NCBI GenBank assembly: GCA_033439255.1
Contig: CM065878.1
Coordinates: 5,146,001-5,210,000 of the forward strand
DNA: 64,000 nucleotides
Source of the DNA: Hericium rajendrae
Lineage: Eukaryota > Basidiomycota > Agaricomycetes > Russulales > Hericiaceae
Direction: 5' to 3'
The position numbers were made by a program, and so were the translations under genes. Below the pieces are notes generated by a model. That model made no database searches and was not told where the DNA came from. It saw only the letters and a list, made by a program, of their open reading frames with translations. Shown here in pieces: positions 1 through 11,254 of this stretch. Position 1 is the first letter of the stretch, and each line of letters begins with the position of its first letter.

Positions 1-3000
1 CGGCGCCAAATTGGAGGATGCATCCATGCCTGCTAAGATAAGATCGATCTCAGATTCTTCCGTTCCGTCATTGATCGGATCTGAGTTCTCGCAATCCGAG
101 ATTCGAAGTCGATCGAGATACGTCAGATCGGGCTCGACTGTGCACGCAAAGACCCGCGGCATCATTTTTCCTTCAAGATACTTTGCTTCCGCGTCGTTAG
201 GTGGATGATAATCCACCATAACTTCAAATCGGGACTTATCGACGTCCCAAGGATCCTTGAATACCAGATAAGTCCCTTCAGATCTCTCGTCAATGGTCAC
301 AAAATTCTGACACTGCCAGGGTCTTCCGAGGAGCAGCGGGAAGGGTACATGGTCACCCACAAACATATCAGCTTCAGTGTTGAGGTTTCTGATAGCCAAA
401 GGTACGTTGGTTACTAATCCTACTAATTCCTTTGACTGACCGTTCGCATCCTTCATTTGAATTGTCTTAGAAATATCGCACGGCAAGCCAATCGCCTCGC
501 GCCAAACATGTTTATTTGTGACATTAAGTTGCGAGCCTGTATCCACAATAGCGGTAATGTAATTCTCGCCGCTTCGTACTTTTATCCGGATGAGATCCCC
601 TTGCAGATCGTGGTGGTTCACTGAGTCAATTCTGATCTGTCGGTAAGTCACGCCGCCTTGTTCATTCGCGCGCGATGCTCGGCGCAAGGATTGCGCGACC
701 TTCGAGAATGCGTCATACCAGACGGATTCAGACTCGTCAAGATCCGACGAGTCTCCCACAACGGCCACTGCGCTAACAGGACTGTAAGGTGCGACTTCAC
801 TTGCTGGCTTATACTTAATGCTTTCTGACAATACCTGTGCGACATCTTTAGATATTCCTATAATTTCTCCAACCTTCAGGGCTACAGGTGTGTCCAAAAC
901 TCGGGCTAAAATTTTCGAAGGCGCGACTACTGACGAAATCGCGGACTGCTTAGGCATCCGTCGCATCTCCGCGGCATCTCCTTTTCCTCCGCCATCCACA
1001 TGCTTCGCCGGCGCGGGGCGACTGCGACGAGCTCCCGTCTCGCGCATCTCAACATCATCTCGGATGTTTTCATCGCGCGTGCCGTCAAATGCCGGGGTAC
1101 GCGTGTCGACTGGACGGATTGGATCGCGAACGGGCAGGGTTTCTTGGCGCGCTGGTGAGTCATTTGTATTCAGTCCCTCCTCAGATTCATTCCATGAACT
1201 TCGGGCTCTGGTCCTTGGATGGCCAGAGATCTCTCCAGGGATCTTCGAGGCGTGCATAGGCCTTGGTGCCGATGTATTGTCTTTTGATTCCAGCGCAGGC
1301 TGAGGTGGACTCATGTGGGTGCTGCCAGAGGCTGGACTAGACGAGGATCCGCGAGCGCGGGCTCGTTGGGCCGGACTCAAAGGAGGTACATGAACTCCAT
1401 CGAATAAGTCCCTTTTTGCTCGTGTTCCTGCTGACTCACGTGTACTGGCTCGCGTACTGACTTTCCTACCGCCGTCAACAGGAAACACTTCGACATCGCT
1501 ACCACTATATTCACCAGGAATGAAATAACGAGACGGTGCGTCCTCGTCTGATGATTCAAAGTCACTCAGGCCTACCGCAGTAACATAATTTGTAGAGGGC
1601 GCCGCACGCTGAGCAGCTTGCTCGCATTTAATCGCACTTAGGAGGGTCTCACCGGGCAGGCGTCGAACACGCTGTCCATTTGCGTAGGTGTACTTACCAT
1701 CAAGATCGCGTACTAACGTTCGCTTATCGATGAGCCTATGCAGCTCGATACAGTTACCCATACCATGTCCGCGCGCTTCGCACCCAAAGCAAGTTATGTC
1801 CCCTCCTCGAAAGGGTGGACTCTCCTGCATTGTCGGGACTGGCGCCGGCTGCGTGAGGGCATTTGCAGACTGCGAGAAACCATTCGTGGCCATACGGGAT
1901 CGATTGAAGGACGGACGAGACGTCTGCAAGGGATTCTGAGCGTGCGGAGGCGGATCACGCTGGAGGATCGTCTTTTGCGGCATAGATGTATGATTATTAT
2001 TGCTTATACGAGGTTGGATTGTCGGAGGGGCAGTCACTTCCCTTACGCGTTCATCGAGTCGAATTGCCTTAAAATATACGAGACCGTAATTTGGATCATC
2101 TGTCGGCATTGAATTAAGTTGCTGGATTAAATCTTCAACTTGTCCTTTATCTTGCTGTCTTGGGGAGGGCGATCGCAGTCGATTCTTCGGATAAAACTTG
2201 ATGGCTTCATCATGCTTCTGGAATTTAACTCTTCTGTCCTTCTTGTATCTAGAGGACTTAGACTTCTTCTTGATGCGCTCATCCTCAGAGGTCTCAGAGT
2301 CAGAATCATCACTGTCAGAATCTCCTGACCAGTTTGTTCCTATGCTCTCCTCAAGACCAATATACCCTGCATCTTGCTGGAAACTATTGCGAAGGAGAAT
2401 CCCTTCAGCAACTTCATTGACTTGTTCCATGGTAAATGGCTGAGTATGATCATGGTATGGATATTTCCCATGAATGCGCTGATCAATTTTGGCAAGAAGT
2501 CCACTTCCAATGCCCATCCAGAAGTATAAGTCTTCTTCTCTTTTATCAATCTTGTGGGCCTTCCTAAGCCAACCTGAAATACTGACAAAACCTCTGCAGT
2601 ATTTACGCCAGGCTCCCATATCACCCATTCTCTTATACTGAGACTTCTCAACAAAGTCAACTAAATCTTTCTTGGAATATCGTTTATTCAAACGATCTGC
2701 ATCGAAGTAACGAGCAATATCTTTCTTAAGCTGAGCCCAATTAGGGGTCTGAAAGCTATTTAGAGCCTCAATTAAGTCTGCTGCCTTTCGCGAGCAGTAC
2801 TGGACTACAAGCTCACATTTTTCTGCATCAGTAACTACATTGTTCTGACGACAAAGAGATTCAAAGGTCCTCAAGAACCTATCCACCAAGTAATATTCCC
2901 CTTTGAACTTGAGGGGGGCATGCTTGGTGCCAGGCAAGGGCATCGTAAGGGCTGATGGAGTAGCTGGATTCTGCATCGGATTTTGATTTGGATTATTCTG

Positions 3001-3165
3001 TGTTTGAATTGGATTTACTGGATTTTGATTTTGAATCTGAACTGGAGGAAGCTGAACTGGCTGGAGAACTGGAGAATGTGAACCTGAATCAGAATCCAAA
3101 AATGGAGAGGATGGAGGTCCTGAATCGGATTGGGATGTCAGATGGATGTCGGGCTGATCAGTCAT
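1..3165 (-). CDS. ORF1 polyprotein: Gag, zinc knuckle, aspartic protease (copy 1a, partial)
   Basis: Structural polyprotein of a Gypsy-type element. It starts at the ATG at 3163-3165 (MTDQPD), about 130 nt inside the PBS. I read the frame codon by codon and found no stop from 3165 to base 1, so it is open for 1055 codons and runs off the window. In order it has a Pro/Gln/Asn-rich N-terminus, a Gag core introduced by the motif TMPLPGTKHAPLKFKGEY (about residue 75), an acidic Ser-rich linker, a CCHC knuckle C-FG-C-EARG-H-GMGN-C at 1750-1791 (residue about 459), and a retropepsin active site DTGSQLN with DTG at 535-543 (residue about 875). It is the least damaged ORF1 in the window. In copy 1b the same gene has an 8-bp deletion, two stops and three insertions. 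Gag would assemble the particle and the protease would process it. Confidence 0.88.
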   Translation of the reverse strand, partial: MTDQPDIHLTSQSDSGPPSSPFLDSDSGSHSPVLQPVQLPPVQIQNQNPVNPIQTQNNPNQNPMQNPATPSALTMPLPGTKHAPLKFKGEYYLVDRFLRTFESLCRQNNVVTDAEKCELVVQYCSRKAADLIEALNSFQTPNWAQLKKDIARYFDADRLNKRYSKKDLVDFVEKSQYKRMGDMGAWRKYCRGFVSISGWLRKAHKIDKREEDLYFWMGIGSGLLAKIDQRIHGKYPYHDHTQPFTMEQVNEVAEGILLRNSFQQDAGYIGLEESIGTNWSGDSDSDDSDSETSEDERIKKKSKSSRYKKDRRVKFQKHDEAIKFYPKNRLRSPSPRQQDKGQVEDLIQQLNSMPTDDPNYGLVYFKAIRLDERVREVTAPPTIQPRISNNNHTSMPQKTILQRDPPPHAQNPLQTSRPSFNRSRMATNGFSQSANALTQPAPVPTMQESPPFRGGDITCFGCEARGHGMGNCIELHRLIDKRTLVRDLDGKYTYANGQRVRRLPGETLLSAIKCEQAAQRAAPSTNYVTAVGLSDFESSDEDAPSRYFIPGEYSGSDVEVFPVDGGRKVSTRASTRESAGTRAKRDLFDGVHVPPLSPAQRARARGSSSSPASGSTHMSPPQPALESKDNTSAPRPMHASKIPGEISGHPRTRARSSWNESEEGLNTNDSPARQETLPVRDPIRPVDTRTPAFDGTRDENIRDDVEMRETGARRSRPAPAKHVDGGGKGDAAEMRRMPKQSAISSVVAPSKILARVLDTPVALKVGEIIGISKDVAQVLSESIKYKPASEVAPYSPVSAVAVVGDSSDLDESESVWYDAFSKVAQSLRRASRANEQGGVTYRQIRIDSVNHHDLQGDLIRIKVRSGENYITAIVDTGSQLNVTNKHVWREAIGLPCDISKTIQMKDANGQSKELVGLVTNVPLAIRNLNTEADMFVGDHVPFPLLLGRPWQCQNFVTIDERSEGTYLVFKDPWDVDKSRFEVMVDYHPPNDAEAKYLEGKMMPRVFACTVEPDLTYLDRLRISDCENSDPINDGTEESEIDLILAGMDASSNLAP

Positions 3166-3296
3166 GGATCAGAAAGGGGATGGATTTAATGGATAATACG
3201 AAATCTTGCTGTGATCTTGAATTTTCTCTTGAAGGGACTTGCTGAGCACTTGCTGGAAACAAGGGCTTAAAACCAAGCAAAGAACCCAAAACAACT

Positions 3297-3314
3297 CCCT
3301 CGCGGTGGGCTCCA
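3297..3314 (-). other. Primer binding site, copy 1a
   Basis: Two bases inside the LTR edge lies an 18-base site reading TGGAGCCCACCGCGAGGG on the minus strand. The same site is next to the 5' LTRs of families 2 and 3. It implies a primer RNA ending in CCCTCGCGGTGGGCTCCA. I could not assign this to a specific tRNA. Confidence 0.7.
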
Positions 3315-3668
3315 GATGTCGTGACGGTGGCGTGGTTCGAAGGATATGAGTATATATTCCAGGCTTATGAACAACCCAAAATATAAATCAAATCACACTA
3401 CCCTAGATACTATCAGATTTTCCACTTTCCCGGATGTACCTAGTCGTTCGAGGAGTTTATCAGGTTTTTCTCTTTGTTGTATGGTTGAACAGCTCCTTGT
3501 ATACTTCTCTTTGCTAGTGCTTATTTTGTGGGTTTTATAGCAGAATTGCTTGGCCTTGTGTATGCTCCTACAAATAGAACCAAACAAAACTTCGGAATAA
3601 CTGGGTCGAAAAAGTCGTAAGAGTGCCGAAACTCCGAGAAGGCTTGAGCTTGAAGTGTCGAGACTTGA

Positions 3669-3757
3669 GGTCGTAAAGGTCGTAAAGGTCGTAAAAGTCG
3701 TAAAGGTCGTAAAGGTCGTAAAGGTCGTAAAGGTCGTAAAGGTCGTAAAGGTCGTAA
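3669..3757. repeat. 9-bp tandem repeat in LTR
   Basis: About ten units of a GGTCGTAAA-type 9-mer lie in the R/U5 part of the LTR. The sister LTR has fewer units (50863-50932), so the array varies in copy number. Reading frames of repeated Thr-Phe across it are an artefact of the repeat. Confidence 0.85.
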
Positions 3758-4028
3758 CTTGGTCTTGCATGAACTGAAACTGGATAGCGATATTCAATAC
3801 GTACTACGGACGTCGAATGGAACTAGACTTGAATCGATGAGTTGCTTACGTACCACGGACGTAAAAGCAAAGATAGGACTTAAGTGAACCAACTAACTAA
3901 CTAGCCTTCCAATCGGTCTAGTAGCTAAACTTACCTTAACTCAAATGCTTCACACTTATTCTCACTCTGGAGATGGTGGTTTTAAAGTCAAGTGGTTGAT
4001 TGGGGGGGGTTAGGTCAATCTGGAGCTC

Positions 4029-4036
4029 CTTATATA
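4029..4036 (-). promoter_or_regulatory. TATA box of LTR promoter, copy 1a
   Basis: On the element strand the sequence reads GGTATATAAGGA. The same core occurs in the sister LTR (51201-51208) and in family 2 (21455-21462). It lies downstream of the LTR ORF, which places that ORF in U3. Confidence 0.6.
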
Positions 4037-5036
4037 CCTTTTGGGGCCCCGAGAATGAACTTCCATATATGTACATGATGCTACACTACTGTGAGAACTA
4101 TTTACTATGTATGTACCCTTAGAGTATTTTCTGCATTTATTAGTGATTTATAATGAGCTTTATAAGCAAACTTGGCTTTGTAATGCTGCATTCTTTGCTT
4201 ATTAAGTGCATTTGTAATCACATTCTCGCTTACTGATCTGATTCATAATCACATTTCCTGCTTATAAATCCACTTTCTTAGCACTCTGCATGCTTTATAA
4301 TACATCTTTCCTGCTTTGTAATCCCAATTCTTGCTTTGTAGTCAGAGATTCTGCTTTATAAGCTTTGTTTATTACCATTTGACACTTTATCAGTGCTCTG
4401 TAAGCAAATGTGCTTACAAATCCACTGCTCTGTCAGCCTGTGGGCTAGGCAGACTCATCACTTGTAAACTTGTTGAACCATGGACTAGAGCTATTCTTCA
4501 TTCTTAGACTGTTTACACATTTGAGTATTTATTTTTACTTAATTTTTACAGTCATTCAGACTTAGTTCTGAGTCCTGGCACTTGTTCTCATTCTATTACT
4601 AGACATAGAATAGCTCAAGTTTACTTTCAAATATCTTTAAGATTTATCTAGCTTTACTGTAAACCTTCAAGCTTTCTGAACATGTCACCGAACGAATGTA
4701 TTCCATCATGACGAACAAACTACGGACAACTGCTGCATGTGACGTATAGTATGCGCGCTCATCATAGCCGAGTAAACAATAGTAGTAAAGTCCACGTAGC
4801 ACTTCCTAACTCGTGACAGATGAGGAAAAATGATGAAGTCGACGAAGGAGGGTGCGATGGGACAGATGGTGGTGTGATTAATGCAGAAGGTCCGAATAGC
4901 TCGCGCGCAAAGATCGACATGCGGAATATGATGACAGATAGCGTAGATGCCAAAAATGAGTGACGACGATGCGATCGCAAGCAAAGCATGAGACAAAACA
5001 AAACATACGAGCAGTCCATGGCTGCATTCCCTCTCC

Positions 5037-5861
5037 TCAGATGTAGTACCGTTCCTTCCCTGTCAAGATATCCATTTTGCATGACCACCGCCGCAACTGC
5101 TCCACCCTCTCCACATCCTCAGGGTCAACATTGTCGGGGAGGACGAATGGCCGGTTGTGGATCTGCCTGTCACCTGCCGGGTCGAATGGTTCGTGGATGT
5201 CGATCGGATGGCGGCAGCTAAGGAGAGCGAGGATGGGATAGTAGCGAGGGAGCTCGGTCCAGATGCGAGGGACCACGAGCTGGACACTTGTCGGTTCGTA
5301 CCCCCGAGTGTCTTCACGCTCTGCTCGGAAGTGCACCCAGGTTGGGCCGACGTGCGAGATCTTGGCCAAGCGAGCTCGGGTGGTGAGGGTGGTCTCCTTG
5401 TAAGTCAGTACCAGCTCGACGAGCAGGCCTTTGCGGATGTGAAGGGATGGGCGCTGCGTGACGAACCAGCTGAGCGAGTAGGCAGGATACCGTGCCTCTA
5501 CCGAGAGATGACGATAGGAGGAGGGATACATGAGGTGGTCATCATCGTCGAGATCATTGACGATCTGGAGAGGAGAGGAGGGACGAGGTGGTAGGGCATG
5601 CTGGTCCGGTGGGGCTATGCCACCTGGCCGTTGACACGAGGCAGGGCGCACGGCACTTATCGATGCTCTGCTCGAGATAGACATCCTGGGGAATCCTGAC
5701 GTGGGCTGTACACCTGAGATGACCGAATTAGGTAGCACGTGGCAGGTGTATTCGCGGGTTACTCGGACTTCGATGGGATTGTCCTTGAAGATTGGATTGA
5801 TGAGCAGCGGATAAAGCTGTGCGTCAAGAGATGAGTGGTGAGGGCAGAAAATACCGAGCAT
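5037..5861 (-). CDS. LTR-encoded U3 protein, family 1 (274 aa)
   Basis: Open frame of 274 codons lying wholly inside the LTR, on the element's strand, upstream of the element TATA box. It aligns almost without gaps with the 279-aa LTR protein of family 2 (19719-20558) and more weakly with the 329-aa protein of family 3 (34281-35270). Shared blocks include EVRVTREYT near the N-terminus, ALPPR.PSSPLQI, YPAYS..WFVTQRP, GLL.ELVL, TWVHF.AERED, LVVP.IW..LP.Y, FDP.GD.QI, and a C-terminal DPED..... LRRW ... ILTG block. No signal peptide, membrane segment or known domain was recognised. Because U3 is only transcribed at the 3' end of a full-length RNA, it would need read-through translation, splicing or its own promoter. 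The sister copy at 52208-53031 is frameshifted. Function is unknown. Confidence 0.75.
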   Translation of the reverse strand: MLGIFCPHHSSLDAQLYPLLINPIFKDNPIEVRVTREYTCHVLPNSVISGVQPTSGFPRMSISSRASISAVRPASCQRPGGIAPPDQHALPPRPSSPLQIVNDLDDDDHLMYPSSYRHLSVEARYPAYSLSWFVTQRPSLHIRKGLLVELVLTYKETTLTTRARLAKISHVGPTWVHFRAEREDTRGYEPTSVQLVVPRIWTELPRYYPILALLSCRHPIDIHEPFDPAGDRQIHNRPFVLPDNVDPEDVERVEQLRRWSCKMDILTGKERYYI

Positions 5862-6156
5862 GGTTGCCAGGTGGCACTGTGTGTCAACGCGAACCCTTTA
5901 ATATCATTCTTGCTTCCACATGAATATTACTGAATCTTAAGATCGGGCGCCAGACTGCAGGTTGAGGGTGATCGGGATCTTGAATCTGGGTCTCGACTTG
6001 GTCCGGTCGCTTGGTTCTTGCTGATCAGGTCCCATAGTGTTCAGCAACCCATTTATCGGCCCATACTGATCTATCGCACACCGATACCGATCTATCGTAC
6101 AATTTTAATCACTGAATCACTTAGGTCGATGATCAAAACGGGTTTTGTTCACGACA

Positions 6157-7671
6157 GCACTTAATTAAATCGAAAGGCGAGAGGAGTTGTGATAATATTT
6201 TGGGACTCGAAGAGTCCGAGTTCTTGCTGGGAAGTATGTTGCTGAACATTGTAGCTATAGGTTGTGAGTTTTATTTGAAGTGCTGAGGTTTGTGTGTGTC
6301 GAAACACTTTGTAACTCTACTGTACCTTGAGAGTCTTAAGGGAGTCCGTCATCGGACAGGGAGATCACGCAAAATATTGCACAAACCGGGCATTAGATTC
6401 CAGTAAACTACGATACAAACATGTACGCGGGCACTGAACGACTGCCGAGGGTGCAAATTTTATTCCACCTCCACAAACTCCTACTAACTTCCACAAGAAA
6501 TTGAAGTACTTGAGGCCTGAACGAGGCGCGGCGAACGAACGAATGGCGAGGCGGATGAGGTGGCGTCAGGACATGGTAAGGCGGCGTAATTTGACCGGCT
6601 GCGAAGTGCGCAGCGACGACGTAAGTGGAGGAATGGAGGCGAGACAGGGATCGGGTGACTTACCGAGTCGCAAGCCATACGGCCCTCCCGTCACCCCAAA
6701 CTCTCTCTCTGACGTGTCTCCGGGACACGCCAAGGGACCACTACTTGAAATTGCGATGGATCGACTGCTGGGAGTACTCGCGCAGGCCGAGATCGGTGCG
6801 AGTATGGATAGGATGGGATAGACTGAGAAATCACGACGAGGTTAAGGAATTTGATGAAATGAGTGTGCCGTTGGGCAGCGCAGCTTGACGGCATCAAGAC
6901 ACGGTAAGAGGCGATGTAGCCTTGGGTTTTTGAGGGATTTCGTTCTTTTTCTGGGCCCAGGTAAGTATGTCGTGTCGAGTTCAAGCGAGGCGCACGACTT
7001 ACTTGGGTTTTTCGAGATTGTTGATGAGATGGATGGACAACGAGGCAAAGCGAGTCGGAATCTATGTAAAAGGTTGCACGGCTTATGGCGATCGTGCCGG
7101 CGTGCGTTCGTTATACACAAGAATCTAGAAAATTTAAAACGAGGCGAGGTGGAACAGGGAATGGGCGAGGTCGCGTGAGTTAGCCAAAGCTGACTCGAGG
7201 CAAAACCGAGGCCACTTACCTAGAGCCTCAACCTATCTTACATTTCATCCTGAACGAACAAACGCGAAGTCGAGCGAGTTGCGAGGTGAGTTCGAGACGA
7301 GACGAAGAAGGAATGGATGAGCTCTAAGGCAGAAGGCAGAAAGGCGCGAGGCAAAACGTACCTCCGGCAAAGTCCGGCTGACCCTACGCTGGGGTCACAA
7401 GTGACTTTGAGGAGGGGATCGTGGATTTTCGTTGATTGGGGACCGAGTAATACAATTGCTGACTAGAAAATTCTTGAGGGAGTCTTGGATAGCCCTAGAA
7501 TACAGAATATAGAGTCGAGATGGGAAGGAAAGGGAAGTGAGGGGGAATTAAACTTGATTTTCCTGATTTTCGCGAGATCGAGAGGACTTGGGCGAAATAT
7601 AAGGCTGCGCACGGGGAACTTGAATATGAGCCATCCTAGGGCTCGAGAATGAATAAGTAAAACATACATTA
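6157..7671 (-). other. ORF1-ORF2 spacer of copy 1b
   Basis: There is no convincing coding frame in this 1.5 kb between the ORF1 stop and the edge of copy 1a. On the element strand it carries three GTAAGT donor-like sites (6658-6663, 6997-7002, 7214-7219) and a copy of the PPT-adjacent motif (7612-7624). It matches in position the 2-kb spacer of family 2 (28119-30101). Confidence 0.5.
7612..7624 (-). other. Internal copy of the motif found next to the 3' LTR
   Basis: The element strand reads TTCAAGTTCCCCG, identical over 13 bases to the sequence just before the 3' LTR of family 2 (within 33326-33342). It lies about 50 nt after the ORF1 stop, and could act as a central second-strand priming site. 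Confidence 0.35.
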
Positions 7672-8154
7672 TATGGATTGGCCACCGTACTCTTCGAGTT
7701 GCTGGTCAAAAACCTCCAAAGAACGGCACTCCGCGCGGCTGAGGCATTGGAAATACGCTTCGTTGGCTGGACGGGACTCCAAAATTCCCGAATCCACCAG
7801 CTGCTTGATAAGGTGGTCGTCGCCAAAGTGACTCTCCGTGAGGAAATGGACCGCCTCCGAGAACTTGCGGTGGCCCCATAGCTGGTAGACGCTGGACAGA
7901 GCTATAAGGAACGTAACCTCTTGAACTCGGAAGGGAGACGGGCGTGGCGGGGAAAGGATTTGGCGGGCAGTCTCGGTGCGCAAATGATGGGATGCTGGGC
8001 CCACCAAAAACATTCGTTGGGCGGGGGTGAGTGGTGGAGGTAACAGGATAATGTCCAACACGTTGAGGAGGTCGATAATAAACTGATGGAGGCGCTGACG
8101 CCAGAACATGTACACCTTGAGGTTCCAGCCTACCAGCGTCGCGTGCTGGACTGT
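7672..8154 (-). pseudogene. ORF1 C-terminal domain, copy 1b (piece 4 of 4)
   Basis: This piece encodes the conserved C-terminal domain of ORF1. It begins with a VYMFWRQRL motif and continues with a helical block, SLYQLWG-type and F.DD.LI motifs, and ends at TAA 7672-7674. The same domain ends ORF1 in family 2 (to 28118, FWRRRL) and family 3 (to 39788, MYMFWRQVF). Removing the transposon at 8155-11550 and one 7-bp target copy joins it in frame to the piece ending at 11551. Its function is unknown. It lies some 600-900 residues after the protease, where Gypsy elements normally have pol. Confidence 0.75.
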
Positions 8155-8205
8155 CAACTGTATCTACTTACTTTATACTACTAAACCCTATTACATTAAG
8201 CAAAG

Positions 8206-8227
8206 CCATGTAACGACAACAACTATT
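8206..8227 (+). repeat. Subterminal inverted repeat, left arm
   Basis: 22 bases identical to the reverse complement of 11479-11500, about 50 bp inside the left end of the transposon. Confidence 0.85.
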
Positions 8228-9721
8228 GTTGTTAAGAGAACTAAAAGGCCAAAGTTAATAAAGCTGCTTCATTAGCTATATAAAGATATCAGCTCCCACG
8301 GCCAATGTCTTTGGTCTCAGGGCTCCTTATTTCCACGATTTAATGTCATTATTCTCTTATATATCCAATTCGAACAATGACCGGGTATCTCGGACTTATG
8401 TGTCAAAGCCTTACTAAGCAGCATCATGTTCCGAACATATTCCGAGTAGTAATAATGCATTAATATCTAATCTAATCTGGTAATCTACTCTTCGGCACTA
8501 GCCTACGCGCCCGTCGCCCCGCCTATTCCCACGCCCATACCGCCGCCACCCCCGGGCGCCCCGCGCCCCGCCGCACACGCGCCTCCCGCCTCGCTCGCGA
8601 TACCCGCATAAGCTCCAACTCCATCGTCCGTGGTGCATCGCCATCCTTCGAACCCGGCAGTACGCGTGGGCTAGCGCCGCAGCCGTTGCCGCGATGGTCG
8701 TCATCAGTGCCCGTGGCGCTGCTGCCGGCGTCGTTGCTGCGTTGCTCCGCCGGGACCCGCGTGCCGTTGCTGCGCACCACGCGCCGTCGATAGGGCATTC
8801 CACGTGGATGCTGAGCATCGCGCGCGGGTGCTGGGGCCCGAGCGTGAGTCCGTGCGCGGGCGTGCCATTGCTGCGCTTTGCATGCTGGTGCCGAAGTGCT
8901 GCGCGTCACGCGCAGGTGTTGAAGACCCGGCACGAATGTCGAGCGACGCCGGGGGGGTTGAGAAACGCAGGCGCGCGACGTACAACGCGTAGCGGATCGG
9001 GCGCGCGTCCACGTCGTTGCATGCAGGTACGTACGTGTCTGGGTATCTTCTGCGCGTTTCTGCGCATGTCCGACATGCGTGGAGGAGGCGGGACGCCTGT
9101 TGTGGACCGTGGAGGCCGCAGTCGAGGGGTAAGTGAGGCGGCAAACACGCGAGAGGTGTGGAAGCGAGCAGAGCTCGCGAAGAGGGTTAGATGACGCGCG
9201 ACAAGCACAAAAGAGTGCATTAGAGGGATGGGGGTGTAGGGAGAAGCCCGTAGAACGAGCCGCGCACCAGCCGTGGCGTGCTGCTCAGAAATCGCCGAGC
9301 GTCGGGGCTGAAGCCCGAGAAGCCCGACGTTCGAAGAGAGGGTGCTCCCGCACGACTTCTGGACCGTGCTTTTCCCAAATTTGAGCGGTAAATATGTACT
9401 CAAGACTGTATTTAATGTATATACAATATATCAGGTCTCTCTGAGTACTTTCAGAGCCAGAATGAGCGGGTTTTTGTAACCCTACAGTAACCCTAGCTCA
9501 TAACTCGTGTGGTACAGACTTCATCACGAAGAATAGTACCTATCCAGCTGTGCGAAACGGTTCTCAATGCTGTAAACAGTGTATATATCGAGTTTGATTT
9601 TTTTGGGGCAGGTTTCCAGAGCTCAAGGTCTAAAATACGTACGGAAACGCAGTACATGGACCGAAAAATCATGCATCTACCCAGATCCTAGAGATCCAGT
9701 TAACTATAAATTACAATAAAG

Positions 9722-10140
9722 TCAAGATATACTTATTGTACATGCCCCAATGTGCTGCAATAAACCGATACAGGATGGAAGCAATGTGTGGTGCACAATC
9801 GCAGCTCGAATCTCATGTTGGCCTGCCCGAGGCATCGATTCAAGCTCGACGCGTCGAGCATTAAGGACAAGCGCCGTAACATTTGGTACGTGCTTATCTA
9901 TATCTCGCGGATTTCTCTCCCACACTTTATTCAATTCATACGAAACTTGGCATTCAGTTTCAACAATGATATATACACGTACTATAATATTCGTAGATTT
10001 TATCAAATTTAGTTGGGCTCCAATGGCGTCTTTAACGAACTCGGTGACACGTTCGGCAATCGCTGATGCGTGCTACAAGGCTCTCCTACTCCCTTCATCA
10101 AGCGGGTGCTCTTCGAGGCTCACAAGCTTCTCATTTGTAA
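9722..10140 (-). pseudogene. Possible captured or decayed coding fragment inside the DNA transposon
   Basis: The minus strand is open from about 10074 to 9722 with ordinary, non-repetitive amino-acid composition (for example KVWERNPRDIDKHVPNV), and a similar frame lies upstream beyond a single TAG. The plus strand has an intron-like GTAAGT...CTAG unit at about 10139-10200, so the sense strand is uncertain. It lies in the moderate-GC gap between two GC-rich blocks. No family was recognised; it may be a transposase relic or a captured exon. Confidence 0.22.
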
Positions 10141-11254
10141 GTTCTATTGTTCTTTTCTTCGTTGCTCTACTGTTATTAACTATAACCGACCCATTCTAGC
10201 CTGAGGACACGATGACGTGGCTCGCTGCGAGCTGCGTGACGACATCACGGCCACCGATTCCCCTACCCCGAGCTTCCAACTGCGTGCTCGACATCTCCCA
10301 GTCGCATGCACGAATACGGTCAGCCATGCAAGAGCTCACGCTCGCAAGCGCGCCTCTTTAGGATCCGCCACGCAGGGCCATCCCCATTCACTGCTCGCAC
10401 TCCCACCACGCCACATTCCCGTCGACGTGTCTGCGTTCGCCAGCCACTCCCTCACGCGCATTCCCCCACGCCCTCAGTCGACGCGCATGGACTAGCAGCA
10501 ACGACGCGCAGTCGCAAACGCTGCATACACTGTCAAGGCACCCTCCGCCCTCACCCCATCCTCTTCCGCATGCACACCACCGTGTTGCGTGCCAGGACCA
10601 TTGCCGGGAGCATCAGCACCGCGTCCAGTGCGCGCGCGTGTATTCCAGCACCACGCCAGCACGCCAGTGCCCCCCGCGCTTCCGCCACCCCGTCCGCGCG
10701 TCCCAGCGCCGTGCCCGCGTCCCAGCGCCGTGCCCACGTCCCAGCGCCGTGCCCGCGGTCCTACGCCATACCAGCGCGCTCCCAGCGTCGTGCCAACAGG
10801 TCCCCGAGTCATGCTCGCGGGTCCCAGCGCCCCGCCCTGGCACCCCACCCTTACCACCATTCCCGCGCGTGCATTTCGCCCGCCCACTCCATGTGCGCGG
10901 GAGCTACTGGCGGCGTGTGGCGGATGCGCGGTCAGCACAGTGGGCGGCGCGGGTGCCCTGCGCCGACCGGAGTGCATGCACGCTCTGCAGCGGGCATGCG
11001 GCAAGCAGCGCGTGCACGTGCATGCAGTGCGTGCGTAGCTGCGGGGTGGGAGCGGGAATGGCGGGCGGAAGTGGGCGGGAGGCGCCGGCGAGCGGTACGG
11101 GCGTGGCAGGAACGGCAGCGAATGCAGCGTGCGGGATGCACGTGCGTGGGGGCGAGGGAGGGACGGGTGTGGCACGCAGCATGCGTGCGATATTTGAGAG
11201 TAATGCAGGTGAGCAGCGGGGCAGGGCGGGCGCGGGGCGGGTACGGGCGCAAGG

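Larger units (their letters stand above)
1..6156 (-). mobile_element. Ty3/Gypsy-like LTR element, family 1 copy 1a (left part outside window)
   Basis: Minus-strand element showing its 5' LTR (3317-6156), PBS (3297-3314) and the first 1055 codons of ORF1. The pol gene and 3' LTR lie beyond base 1. It is the same family as copy 1b: bases 1-2373 align with 13682-16048, and the LTR aligns with 50509-53326. The outer LTR edge at 6156 abuts sequence that follows ORF1 of copy 1b, so copy 1a is inferred to have inserted into the ORF1-ORF2 spacer of its own relative. The left target-site copy is not visible. Confidence 0.85.
3317..6156 (-). repeat. 5' LTR of copy 1a (2840 bp)
   Basis: Bounded by TGTCGTG and CACGACA (TG...CA ends). 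It aligns along its length with the LTR at 50509-53326. In element order it has about 295 nt of leader, the U3 ORF (5861-5037), an AT-rich stretch, a TATA box (4029-4036), a 9-bp tandem repeat, and the PBS-proximal end. At 2.8 kb it is very long for a fungal Gypsy LTR. Confidence 0.88.

Noticed and set aside
3393-3797. Minus-strand frame rich in repeated Thr-Phe, and its counterpart at 50585-50971
   Set aside because: It is a translation of the 9-bp tandem repeat in the LTR, not a gene.
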